A stretch of DNA of 64,000 nucleotides from Myxococcales bacterium (GTDB taxonomy: Bacteria > Myxococcota_A > UBA796 > GCA-2862545), in contig JAHQVJ010000174.1 of the NCBI GenBank assembly GCA_019634415.1, positions 42,870 to 106,869 of the forward strand. Direction: 5' to 3'. Shown here piece after piece: positions 36,153-44,370 of the stretch. Every line of letters begins with the position of its first letter. The first letter of the stretch is position 1. The translations under genes were made by a program, and so were the position numbers. The notes under the pieces were generated by a model, which ran no database searches, was not told the origin of the DNA, and worked only from the letters and a program-made list of their open reading frames with translations.

Positions 36153-37328
36153 GTGGTGCTGTGGTCGTCGACGCTGCTGTCTTGGGCCGCGGCCGCAGAG
36201 ACGGCACCCTGCGACTCGTCTGTGGCAGGGCGCGCCGTCGAGCGATGGATTCGGCAGGGCGAGACCACCTATGGCGCGCTCGACGTCAAAGGGTTCTTCG
36301 AGGCGATCGAGCGAATCGAGCAGCGGCTGCGCTGCGTGGACGCCCGCCTGTCGGGGAATGTGGTGGCTCGGCTGCATCGCCTCGCGGGGCTCGCGGCATG
36401 GACGAGGTCCGACGAGTCGGAGACCACGTCGTCCTTCGTCGCGGCGCGTGTGGCCGATCCCGCACTGACCTTGCCCGAAGCATTGGCCCCCGAGGGACAC
36501 CCTCTCCACGAGCTGTTCCGACGCGCCGTGCCTCCTCCGGAGAGATCCATGCGCCCGGTGACCCTGCCGGAAGGGGTGGCGATGTTCGTGGACGGGTACC
36601 GTGGTACCCAGCTCCCCACAGGTCGTTCTTGCGTGGTCCAGATCGTGGATCGCACGGGAACCCTCGTATCCACGGAGGTCGTCGGGCCGGAGGACCTGCC
36701 CTTCGTTCAGGTGCCCGACGTGCGGAGGCGAGCCGACCTGGCCCTGTCCCTTCAGCAGGGGTGGTGGCGTCGCTGGGCTGGATTCAGCTCGGGATGGAGC
36801 GAGGTGCGGTGGACCGTCGGCGACGAGGAGGAGGCCGACCAGCGTCAGATCCGCGTGCTGTTCGGGATGGTGGGAGGCGCTCCGTGGACGCCGTTGAGGC
36901 CTGATCCGAACCTCGCGCTCGGCGTGGATCTGTCCGTGGAGGCAGCGTTCGCGCTTCCGCCGGGCGACGGGACCTTGGTGTTCGGCACCGTGAGCACACT
37001 GGGCACGGTTCAGCTGGGTGCGTCGGCAGGGCCGGATGCGTCGTGGCGGGTCGGGCTGGCGCTGCTGGCCGGCCCCCAGACCGGGGCGGTGCTGCTTCAT
37101 GAGGCCTACGTGAACCCCGAGGACGGGGCGCTCGTGAACGTGCGCGAGCGAGGGGAGCCGTTCGAGACCGGCTTCGTGCGACTGGTCACGGGTGCGGAAC
37201 TCCGCGGAGAGGTGGATGGCGTCATCACCAGGCTCCGCTTCCTGTGGGCTCTTCCCGTGCGGCGGAACCGAGGGAGCGTGGCGTTCCGTTGGGGCCACCT
37301 CGGCGTGCAGTTCGGAATTGGAGGGTGA
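36153..37328 (+). CDS. Secreted protein of unknown function
   Basis: A 391-residue protein. The GTG at 36153 follows GGGAGG (36141-36146) by six bases and starts a signal peptide (VVLWSSTLLSWAAA, cleavage before ETAPC). The first 120 mature residues are helical (RLHRLAGLAAWTRSDESETTSSFVAARVADP), and similar leader segments occur in Myxococcota secreted proteins next to kinases. The last 150 residues are beta-rich with regular Gly/aromatic turns, possibly a barrel. It is divergent from the dual kinase and two bases ahead of the next secreted-protein gene. No function is assigned. Confidence 0.65.
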   Translation: MVLWSSTLLSWAAAAETAPCDSSVAGRAVERWIRQGETTYGALDVKGFFEAIERIEQRLRCVDARLSGNVVARLHRLAGLAAWTRSDESETTSSFVAARVADPALTLPEALAPEGHPLHELFRRAVPPPERSMRPVTLPEGVAMFVDGYRGTQLPTGRSCVVQIVDRTGTLVSTEVVGPEDLPFVQVPDVRRRADLALSLQQGWWRRWAGFSSGWSEVRWTVGDEEEADQRQIRVLFGMVGGAPWTPLRPDPNLALGVDLSVEAAFALPPGDGTLVFGTVSTLGTVQLGASAGPDASWRVGLALLAGPQTGAVLLHEAYVNPEDGALVNVRERGEPFETGFVRLVTGAELRGEVDGVITRLRFLWALPVRRNRGSVAFRWGHLGVQFGIGG

Positions 37329-37329
37329 G

Positions 37330-38757
37330 ATGATCTCGTGGACTCTCGTCGTGTGCGCGTCAGCGCTCGCGCAGTCGATCACGCACCGTGTGCCCCTGCA
37401 GCTCCTGCGTGGGGGGGCGTCGACCACGTCGTGGGCCCTGTCGGACACCGAGCTGCTGCTCGAGTACGAGGCAGCCGACTCTCGAACACACCTCGCCCTA
37501 CTCCGGGGGGGCACGCGAGCGTGGGACGTGCCCAGCGCGCTACCCGACTGGGTCTGGAAGCCCAAGCTGGTGCTGCTTCCCTGGCCCGGCGTCAAGATGA
37601 CCCTCGGGCCCACGGGCCGCGTTCTCCGAGGCTCGTCGTCGTATCTGTTGAGCCGCTCGGCACGCGGGGAGGTGCTCTACGGACGATCGCACGCCGCTGG
37701 GCTAGACATCCAGCGGATAGGTCCCGACGGCTCCTCCGAGTTGCTGCCCATTCCGGTGGATGACGGGGAGCGTGACTGGCACGCGGTACTGACCTCCGAC
37801 AACGACGAGCACATCGCCGTCGTCACCACGTGGCATCGCTCGGATGCCGTGCACGTGCGGTTCCTCGACGCCGAGTTCGCCACGGTTCGGAGCCTGGAGC
37901 TGCAGCTGCCGTTTCGTGGGCGAGACCTGCGCGTGGACGGTCTGCGCAGGATGTTCCTAGATGATCATGGAGATCTGTACCTGATCCGGTATCGGAAGGG
38001 GTCGAGCCTCGAGGTGCAGCGTCACGCCGTGGACGGGTCCGTGGGTGCGCTGCCACTCCCCTCCGAGCGTTGGGCGTCCTACATGAGCGTGATGCCTCGC
38101 TCGCCTGGCGTGATCGACATCGTCGCACAGCACGACGCTGGGCGCGCTTCCACCGAGATCGTGTACTGGCGAGCCGACTTCGGCAGGGAGCAGGTGACGG
38201 TGGCCGACAGGCGGCGGCTGACCGATCTGGTGGACGGCGCTGGGGACCCCCGACTGCAGGAGATCGTCGGGGCCTATCCGACGTCGACGGGAGGAGCAGT
38301 GGTCGTGACCCAGTCCTACAAGCAGGTCGAGCGGACGACGTCGGGCTCTGCGAGGACGACGGGCGCCGCGCGCCAGATCACGACCTCCAAGCACAAGCTC
38401 GGAGACATGCTCCTGATCGGCTTCGACGACGCGGCCCTTCCGATCTGGCACCGGGTGATCGAGATGCGCAGCGACGAAGTCGCGTTCGGGCCCAAGGCGC
38501 TGGCCCGTGGCATCGATCTTCACGAGGATCGGCTGCGCATCCTCTACGTCGACCAGCGCCAGCGGCCAGCGGCCCGATTCGCCGTCGTCGACGCGCTCTC
38601 GGGACGGCTGGTTCTCGACAACGAGGTACCCATCGATCTGAGCTCCTTCGGGATCGTCCGTGGCAACACGGTCTACCTGGGCCCCGAAACGCTCACGCTG
38701 CTGGTGCAGGGGCGGCGCCAGGAGAGGGAGCTGTGGTGGGTGCAGCTACCCGACTGA
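37330..38757 (+). CDS. Secreted beta-propeller-like protein of unknown function
   Basis: A 475-residue protein with a short signal peptide (MISWTLVVCASALAQS). The body is a series of four-stranded-like segments of 45-60 residues, each with a D-x-G or D-D-H-G-D turn (for example MFLDDHGDLYLIRY), suggestive of a propeller. GGAGGG (37320-37325) lies four bases before the ATG. It follows the previous secreted-protein gene at once and overlaps the opposing DUF2058 gene by 12 bases at its 3' end. No catalytic motif is recognised. Confidence 0.6.
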   Translation: MISWTLVVCASALAQSITHRVPLQLLRGGASTTSWALSDTELLLEYEAADSRTHLALLRGGTRAWDVPSALPDWVWKPKLVLLPWPGVKMTLGPTGRVLRGSSSYLLSRSARGEVLYGRSHAAGLDIQRIGPDGSSELLPIPVDDGERDWHAVLTSDNDEHIAVVTTWHRSDAVHVRFLDAEFATVRSLELQLPFRGRDLRVDGLRRMFLDDHGDLYLIRYRKGSSLEVQRHAVDGSVGALPLPSERWASYMSVMPRSPGVIDIVAQHDAGRASTEIVYWRADFGREQVTVADRRRLTDLVDGAGDPRLQEIVGAYPTSTGGAVVVTQSYKQVERTTSGSARTTGAARQITTSKHKLGDMLLIGFDDAALPIWHRVIEMRSDEVAFGPKALARGIDLHEDRLRILYVDQRQRPAARFAVVDALSGRLVLDNEVPIDLSSFGIVRGNTVYLGPETLTLLVQGRRQERELWWVQLPD

Positions 38758-39354
38758 CGCGCGGTGGCGTTCCAGATCGTCGTCGGTGGCGCGGTGGGGT
38801 CCGAGCTCCGTGGGCCAGTCGCGCTGGTGGAAGGCGAGATCGGGTGCCGACGCCCCCGCTGCGTCGGGCACGAACAGCACGATCCGCTCGGGGGCGAGCT
38901 GCTGAAGGGCCTCCGCCGCCCGTCGGCGCACCACCACCACCTCGAGCCAGGTGCCGTGATCGTGCTGCACCAGGGCGGCGTCTCCGTTGCGGAGCGCCAT
39001 CGCGATGCCGCTGGACACCTGCAGCTCCGAGACTGCGGCGCTGTCGGGCACTCGGTGGAAGAAGCGATGCCCCCGCCCCGCGGGCAGCCGGTTGCCGAGG
39101 ATCAGGTTGCGCACCCGCAGGCGGTGCTCGAGGGCCTCGCGCTCCGCGCGGCGCGCCTGGAGCTCCTGCCGCCGCCGCTCGGCCTCGGCCTCGGCCTCGG
39201 CCTGCCGCTGTGCCTCGGCCTCACGTGCGAGCTCGGACTGGCGTCGGCGGCTGCCCTGCTCTGCCTTGCGGGCCTCCCTGAGCTCCCGTGCTGCCTTGCG
39301 GGCGCGCTTCTTGGACACCAAGCCCTTGGCCAGCAGCTGGTCGCGCAACGACAT
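38746..39354 (-). CDS. DUF2058-family (YaiL-like) protein
   Basis: A 202-residue protein. The N-terminus SLRDQLLAKGLVSKKRARKA matches the DUF2058/YaiL family. It is followed by a highly charged Arg/Glu/Ala coiled-coil (about 25-75) and a C-terminal domain with GNRLPAGRGHRFFHRVPD. Members are described as possible polynucleotide-associated proteins; the molecular role is unknown. The start is at the conserved MSLRDQLL. The gene overlaps the convergent secreted-protein gene by 12 bases. Confidence 0.8.
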   Translation of the reverse strand: MSLRDQLLAKGLVSKKRARKAARELREARKAEQGSRRRQSELAREAEAQRQAEAEAEAERRRQELQARRAEREALEHRLRVRNLILGNRLPAGRGHRFFHRVPDSAAVSELQVSSGIAMALRNGDAALVQHDHGTWLEVVVVRRRAAEALQQLAPERIVLFVPDAAGASAPDLAFHQRDWPTELGPHRATDDDLERHRASVG

Positions 39355-39463
39355 GGACGCCTCCCACGGCTCATGGATCGGTGGCCCGCACCAGTGTAGG
39401 ACACCGTGCGATCATCCACCGGTCGCTGGGCGCCATAAAGGGGTCGGACATGGGAGGCGAACC

Positions 39464-41005
39464 ATGAGCGAGCACGGCGCTCGGCGCGGATGGCGCAGCT
39501 GGCTGTTCGCCGATCCCGCTCCTCGTCGGGTGGGCAGTCCCGAGGAGGCGGCAGAGGCCTTCGAGCTGCAGCAGACCCTACAGCTGTGGCCCCGCCAGGC
39601 GCGCGAGCGCTTCGTGGGCAAGGCCGTTCGCACCTGGGGCCTGGTGCACGGGCACCGTGGACGCAGGCTGTATCTGGGCACGCGGGTGGGGGGCTCGGCG
39701 CAGGCGGTGTGTGTGGCCCACGTCCTCGACCCCTCCTACGCACCAGCCCCGGGAGCCCCGGTGGTGGTGCAGGGGACCTGCCGCGGGCTCGATCCACAGG
39801 GCCGCGCGGTGCTGCGACCCAGCCTGCTGGTGGACGACAGCCCCAAGCCCGACGAGCTGAGCGTCCGGCGCACCGGCGCACACCTCGTGCCCTACGGCGG
39901 GGGCGCGCTGGTGATGGGGGGCTGGGATGCACAGATGGCCGCGCCGGCGCTGTCGGTGGAGCAGGTGGACCACCTCGGCGTGAAGCACGCCACACAGCTG
40001 CCGGGGGACCGCCGTCCAGCAGCGGTGGTGGTGTCCCACGATGGTGTGGTCTTCGCCATCGGTGGCCGCCGTGGAGTGTCCGAGGCCGTCCGTGACGTGC
40101 ATCGGTACAGCGCTGGCCACTGGCGCGAGGGCCCCGATCTGCCCGAGCCCTGGACAGATGGCGTGGCCGCCCCCGTGGGCGGAGGGATCTTGGTGGCGGG
40201 CGGAGTGGGGGACGGACGGCTCGTCGGACTCACCGACTTTCGCCGCAACGTGTGGTGGCTGGGGCCGCGGGCGATGGGCTGGGACGCGAGGGCCCAGCTG
40301 GTGCAGCCCAGGAAGGGGGGGCGTCTCTTCTCGCTGCACGACGGTCGAGCCATCTGGATCGGCGGCGTCACCCCGGAGGGGGAAGCACACACCGCCCTGA
40401 TCTACGACGCCCACCGCAACACGTGGACGGAGCTCCCGTTGGGGCGAGCGCCCATCAGCCGGCGGGGCGCGGCGGTGCTCCGGGACGGCCGGATCCTGCT
40501 CGCCGGGGGGCACGTGGAGAAGATCCATCGCCGGCTCGGCGCCAGCAGCGCCGAGATGTCGAGCCACGTGCACCTGTTCGATCCCGATGGGCACATCTTG
40601 TCGGCCCTGCCCGGACTGTCCGTGGCGCGGCGCGATCCCACGGTGGTGGCGCTCCCCGACGGCACGGCCATGGTGCTCGGCGGAGAGGTCGAGGGCGACG
40701 ACGGCGGGGTACGACCCAGCGCCGCGGTGGATCGCATCCACCCCGGACAGCGTGCGGTACAGCTGCAGTCGCCGCTGGTCGTGCCGCGAAGTCACCCAGG
40801 TGTCGCGCTGGTCCACCAAGCGGTGGCGGTGGTGGGAGGGCTCGGGCCGGGTCATCAGCCGCTGCGCAGCCTGGAGCGGCGTCACGTGCCTTCGCGCGTG
40901 CACCACGCCCAAGCCGAGGTGTACGACCTGTTCGGCCTCGACGAGCCCGAGGATGCGCCCACCGATCCCTTCACCGAGGATCTCAGCCGATCTCGTAGAG
41001 GTTGA
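39464..41005 (+). CDS. OB-fold-like + kelch-repeat protein
   Basis: A 513-residue protein without a signal peptide. Residues about 45-125 resemble the OB-fold (tRNA_anti-like) module: FVGKAVRTWGLVHG..., then PVVVQGTCRGLDPQGRAVL. Residues about 130-490 contain five or six kelch-like units with GG pairs (ALVMGGWDAQ, VFAIGGRRG, ILVAGGVGDG, IWIGGVTPEG, ILLAGGHVEK, AMVLGGEVEG, VAVVGGLGPG), forming a beta-propeller. GGGAGGC precedes the ATG. The gene overlaps the opposing kinase-cyclase gene by 23 bases at the 3' end. It is probably a binding scaffold. Confidence 0.75.
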   Translation: MSEHGARRGWRSWLFADPAPRRVGSPEEAAEAFELQQTLQLWPRQARERFVGKAVRTWGLVHGHRGRRLYLGTRVGGSAQAVCVAHVLDPSYAPAPGAPVVVQGTCRGLDPQGRAVLRPSLLVDDSPKPDELSVRRTGAHLVPYGGGALVMGGWDAQMAAPALSVEQVDHLGVKHATQLPGDRRPAAVVVSHDGVVFAIGGRRGVSEAVRDVHRYSAGHWREGPDLPEPWTDGVAAPVGGGILVAGGVGDGRLVGLTDFRRNVWWLGPRAMGWDARAQLVQPRKGGRLFSLHDGRAIWIGGVTPEGEAHTALIYDAHRNTWTELPLGRAPISRRGAAVLRDGRILLAGGHVEKIHRRLGASSAEMSSHVHLFDPDGHILSALPGLSVARRDPTVVALPDGTAMVLGGEVEGDDGGVRPSAAVDRIHPGQRAVQLQSPLVVPRSHPGVALVHQAVAVVGGLGPGHQPLRSLERRHVPSRVHHAQAEVYDLFGLDEPEDAPTDPFTEDLSRSRRG

Positions 41006-42485
41006 TGTAGCGGTTGCCGAGGATGGAGATCCGACCCAACACGGCCACCCCGTGCTCCTTCTCCATCTGCCGTGCACCCACCTCGGTGAGCAGGGGGCGA
41101 CCCCGGTGGGCCGACAGGTTCATCATCCAGCGGGCCAGGTAGAACGGACCTGCCAGCTCCCAGCCCTCGCCGGGCCGGCGGCTCACGGGATCGAGCCGAG
41201 CCACCCCCGGCGCCACGCCCGCCGACAATCGGTAGCCCGAGCGCTGGGTGGCGTGCTTCATCGCGAGGGTGACGTTGACGGCGGTGGACAGCGACTCCCG
41301 CAGCTCACCGCCCACCCAACACACCAGCATGGTGCCGTCGGACTGCTCCCAGACCTCTCCGCCCGACTCCGACACCAGCCCCGCCCACTCCTGGGAGAGC
41401 TGAGCCAGCGACTTGCGCGGCGCCGACAGGGTGCGTGGTGGAGGGAAGGCCTCGCAGGCCACCACCACCACGCTCGACGGCTCCAGCTGCCCTTGACGAC
41501 GCTGGGTGCGGGCGCGCTCGTCCTCCACCACGCTGCGCACGAAGGCCGACAGATCGTTGTTCGTGCCGCGGTGCCCCTCGCGCACCATGAGCACACCGAT
41601 GTCCTCGAGCATCTGGGCCGCCGTGGCGTAGCGGCCCTCCGGCCGCGCAGCCAGCGACTTCAGGATGATGTGCTCGAGGTCCGCCGAGACGTCCGGGCGG
41701 TAGCCGCGAGGGGAGGGCACCTCGGCGCGGCGCACCCGCGCGATGGTCTCGTCGCGCGTCTTCGCCTTGAACAGGCGCCGGCCCGTGAGCAGCTCGAACA
41801 GCACGATGCCGAGTGAAAAGATGTCTGAGCGCCCGTCGAGAGCCTTGCCGTCGACCTGCTCGGGACTCATGTACGCGTACTTGCCCCGGATCACGTCGTG
41901 CAGGGACTTCGCCTGGAACGCAGCCCGGCTGATGCCGAAGTCGGTGATCTTGACCTCGCCCGCGTAGCTCACGAGCACGTTCTGCGGGCTGATGTCGCAG
42001 TGCACGATGCGCAGGGCACGGCCATCGTCGTCGCGTCGCTCGTGGGCGAAGGACAGGGCCTTGAGCACCTCGCAGATCACGTACAGGGCGAGGGGGATGG
42101 GGAACTGGCCCCGGTTCTTGGCCCGAGACACCAGCCGCGCCAGATCGAGGCCGTGCACGTACTCCTGGGCCATGTAGTACTGGCCGTTGACCTCATCGAG
42201 CTCGAAGACCTGCACGATGTTGACGTGGTGCAGGCGCACGGCGATCTTCGCCTCGTCGATGAAGAGCCGGATGAACTCCTCGTCGGTGGCGAGCGAAGGC
42301 AGCACCTTCTTGATGACGAGGATCTTCTCGAACCCCGCCAACCCGTAGGCGCGTGCTCGATAGACCTCGGCCATACCGCCGGTCGCGATCTTCTCGAGCA
42401 GGTGATAGTCGCCGAATTGCTGAGGCGTCGAGGACAAGCCAGCTCCGGGTCCATCGTAACGCGCGCTGCGCGACGACCATTCCAT
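40983..42485 (-). CDS. Ser/Thr protein kinase with C-terminal cyclase-like domain
   Basis: A 500-residue soluble kinase. The kinase domain (about 25-300) has G-loop ATGGMAEVY (34-42), VIKK lysine, the catalytic loop HCDISPQN (162-169), DFG (182-184) and SPE. HCD replaces the usual HRD, while the SPxN form is typical of myxobacterial Pkn kinases. The last 165 residues resemble a class III nucleotide cyclase (SSVVVVACEAF, then SESGGEVWEQSDGTMLVCWVG and LSAGVAPG), but the two metal-binding Asp positions are not conserved, so it is probably a regulatory, not catalytic, module. The ATG at 42485 lacks a ribosome-binding site; a TTG at 42437 preceded by CGGAGC is an alternative start. Confidence 0.85.
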   Translation of the reverse strand: MEWSSRSARYDGPGAGLSSTPQQFGDYHLLEKIATGGMAEVYRARAYGLAGFEKILVIKKVLPSLATDEEFIRLFIDEAKIAVRLHHVNIVQVFELDEVNGQYYMAQEYVHGLDLARLVSRAKNRGQFPIPLALYVICEVLKALSFAHERRDDDGRALRIVHCDISPQNVLVSYAGEVKITDFGISRAAFQAKSLHDVIRGKYAYMSPEQVDGKALDGRSDIFSLGIVLFELLTGRRLFKAKTRDETIARVRRAEVPSPRGYRPDVSADLEHIILKSLAARPEGRYATAAQMLEDIGVLMVREGHRGTNNDLSAFVRSVVEDERARTQRRQGQLEPSSVVVVACEAFPPPRTLSAPRKSLAQLSQEWAGLVSESGGEVWEQSDGTMLVCWVGGELRESLSTAVNVTLAMKHATQRSGYRLSAGVAPGVARLDPVSRRPGEGWELAGPFYLARWMMNLSAHRGRPLLTEVGARQMEKEHGVAVLGRISILGNRYINLYEIG

Positions 42486-42532
42486 GCCGGAGTGGCTGCG
42501 TCAACCGGTAGGGCAATGCCAGGGAGGCTGTC

Positions 42533-43312
42533 GTGAAGGCGTTCGAGGAGCTGGTGCAGATCGTGGCTCGTCTGCGGGGTGAGAATGGCTGCCCATGGGA
42601 TCTCGAGCAGACCCCCGAGTCGTTCCGCCCCTACATCATCGAGGAGGCCTACGAGGTCGTCGATGCGATCGATCGCCGAGACCGGCCGGAGCTGAAGAAG
42701 GAGCTGGGGGACGTGCTCTTCCAGATCGTCATGCTGGCGCGCATGGCGGAGGAGGCCGGCTGGTTCGATCTGGGCGACGTCGTGGCGGGCATCAACAAGA
42801 AGATGATCGATCGCCATCCCCACGTGTTCGATCCCACCTTCGACCGGAGCCAGGACTTTCAGGGGATCGAGGCCTGGGAGCGGCGCAAGGCCCTCGAGCG
42901 CGCGGGGCAGGGGTCGGCTCTGGACGGGGTGCCCGAGGCGCTGCCGGCTCTGCTGCGGGCCCATCGGGTGAGCGAGAAGGCATCGATGGTGGGGTTCGAC
43001 TGGCCCGACGTGCAGGGTGTGCGCGCCAAGGTGACCGAGGAGCTCGCCGAGCTCGACGAGGCCCTGGAGCAGCAGGACGACGACGCGGTGGCCGAGGAGC
43101 TCGGAGACTTGATGCTGGCGATGGTCAACCTCGGGCGACACCTCCCCACGGGAGCCGAGGACGCGCTGCGCGGGGCCACGCGGAAGTTCGAGGCACGGTT
43201 CCGACGCGTGGAGGCGGCGCTCGCGGCGGAGGGGCGCTCCATCCACGCGGTGGACGCCGATGAGCTCGAGGAGATCTGGCGCACCACGGCCCGGATCGGG
43301 GAGGACGCGTGA
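42533..43312 (+). CDS. mazG: Nucleoside triphosphate pyrophosphohydrolase MazG
   Basis: A 259-residue all-alpha NTP pyrophosphohydrolase that hydrolyses non-canonical or excess (d)NTPs and influences ppGpp-linked survival. Motifs: GCPWDLEQTPES, then EEAYEVVDAI, KKELGDVLFQIVML (EExxE...ExxD metal site), and a second repeat in the C-terminal half (EELAELDEAL...EELGDLMLAMVNL), as in full-length tandem MazG. AGGGAGG (42521-42527) precedes the GTG. The stop overlaps the next start. It is divergent from the kinase-cyclase gene. Confidence 0.95.
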   Translation: MKAFEELVQIVARLRGENGCPWDLEQTPESFRPYIIEEAYEVVDAIDRRDRPELKKELGDVLFQIVMLARMAEEAGWFDLGDVVAGINKKMIDRHPHVFDPTFDRSQDFQGIEAWERRKALERAGQGSALDGVPEALPALLRAHRVSEKASMVGFDWPDVQGVRAKVTEELAELDEALEQQDDDAVAEELGDLMLAMVNLGRHLPTGAEDALRGATRKFEARFRRVEAALAAEGRSIHAVDADELEEIWRTTARIGEDA

Positions 43313-43824
43313 TCGGCTGGCTGTTCCTGCTGTTCACCGTGGTTCCGGCGCTCGAGCTGTATCTGCTGCTGCAGCTGGGCGCGGCCATGGGCGCGCTGAA
43401 CACGTTCCTGCTGGTGGTGTTCACCGGCGTGGTGGGCGCCTGGCTGGCGCGCCGCGAGGGCACGGGGGTGCTCCTGCAGATGCAGCAGGATCTCCAGAGC
43501 GGGACGCCGCCCGCGGCGCGCATCACCGAAGGGGTGCTGGTGCTGGTGGGAGGGCTGCTGCTGGTCACTCCCGGGCTGCTCACGGATCTGACCGGCTTCG
43601 CCCTCATCGTGCCCGTCACTCGCCAGCTGCTGGCTCCGTTGATCCTCGCCTGGCTCGCCCGGCGCGTGAACGTGCAGATGGTGGGTGGCCCGGGATTCGA
43701 GGTGCCGCCGGGGGACTTCGGTGGGGAGGCAGAGCCCCGCGTGCGGGTGCGCCAAGGTCCGAGGCCAGCGGTGAGCGACGACTCCGACAGCCCTTTCTCC
43801 AACAAATTCGACGATCTGCCCTAG
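43309..43824 (+). CDS. FxsA-family cytoplasmic membrane protein
   Basis: A 171-residue membrane protein. The first helix contains WLFLLFTVVPALELYLLL, followed by GVVGAWLARREG and GGLLLVTPGLLTDLTGF, the hallmark pattern of FxsA/suppressor of F exclusion of phage T7. Three to four transmembrane segments precede a hydrophilic tail. The GTG start overlaps mazG by 4 bases. The family interacts with membrane complexes, but its biochemical role is not established. Confidence 0.88.
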   Translation: MIGWLFLLFTVVPALELYLLLQLGAAMGALNTFLLVVFTGVVGAWLARREGTGVLLQMQQDLQSGTPPAARITEGVLVLVGGLLLVTPGLLTDLTGFALIVPVTRQLLAPLILAWLARRVNVQMVGGPGFEVPPGDFGGEAEPRVRVRQGPRPAVSDDSDSPFSNKFDDLP

Positions 43825-43833
43825 GATCCGGAC

Positions 43834-44370
43834 ATGTCCACGCCCGAAGACGAGGAGGGTGCTGCCCTGCAGGCCCTCGGTGAGCGCTTCATGGGGGCGC
43901 TGCGCCTCAAGGAAGCCGCCGACCTGGATCGAGCCGAAGAGGAGCTGCGCGCCATCGTGCGCGCGGAGCCACGGCTCGCCGAGCCCCACATGGAGCTCGC
44001 GCGGATCCTGCTCGACACCAACCGACTGCAGGAAGCGGAGAGTCACGCACGCGAGGCTCGGAGCCACCTGGAGGCAGGAGGTGTGTGGGTGGAGGAGGTG
44101 CCCGACAACGTGGTGCAGGCGCTGTCCCATGCATTGCTGGCGGAGATCCTGCGTCGGCGCGCCGACGAGGACGACGTGCTGTTCGGAGATCCCGAGCAGT
44201 TCCACGCCATGATCCGGGAGTCCAAGGAGCAGTTCGGCGCTGCTGCTGCGCTGGACGCCAAAGACGAGTACAGCAGCTATTACGCTTTCTTCTTGGGGAT
44301 GGAGGGCCACGGCGGGCCGCCCCCGGAACTCGCGGGTCTCGCCATCGAGCCCGACGAAGACGATGCCTGA
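43834..44370 (+). CDS. TPR-like protein of unknown function
   Basis: A 178-residue acidic helical protein. One to two TPR-like units are visible (AEEELRAIVRAEPRLAEPHM, LARILLDTNRLQEAESHARE). The C-terminal part, including a segment with AKDEYSSYYAFFLGME and an acidic tail, is unassigned. It starts nine bases after the FxsA-like gene and overlaps the next gene by eight bases, so it sits in the mazG-led operon. It may assist complex assembly; no catalytic residue is seen. Confidence 0.7.
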   Translation: MSTPEDEEGAALQALGERFMGALRLKEAADLDRAEEELRAIVRAEPRLAEPHMELARILLDTNRLQEAESHAREARSHLEAGGVWVEEVPDNVVQALSHALLAEILRRRADEDDVLFGDPEQFHAMIRESKEQFGAAAALDAKDEYSSYYAFFLGMEGHGGPPPELAGLAIEPDEDDA

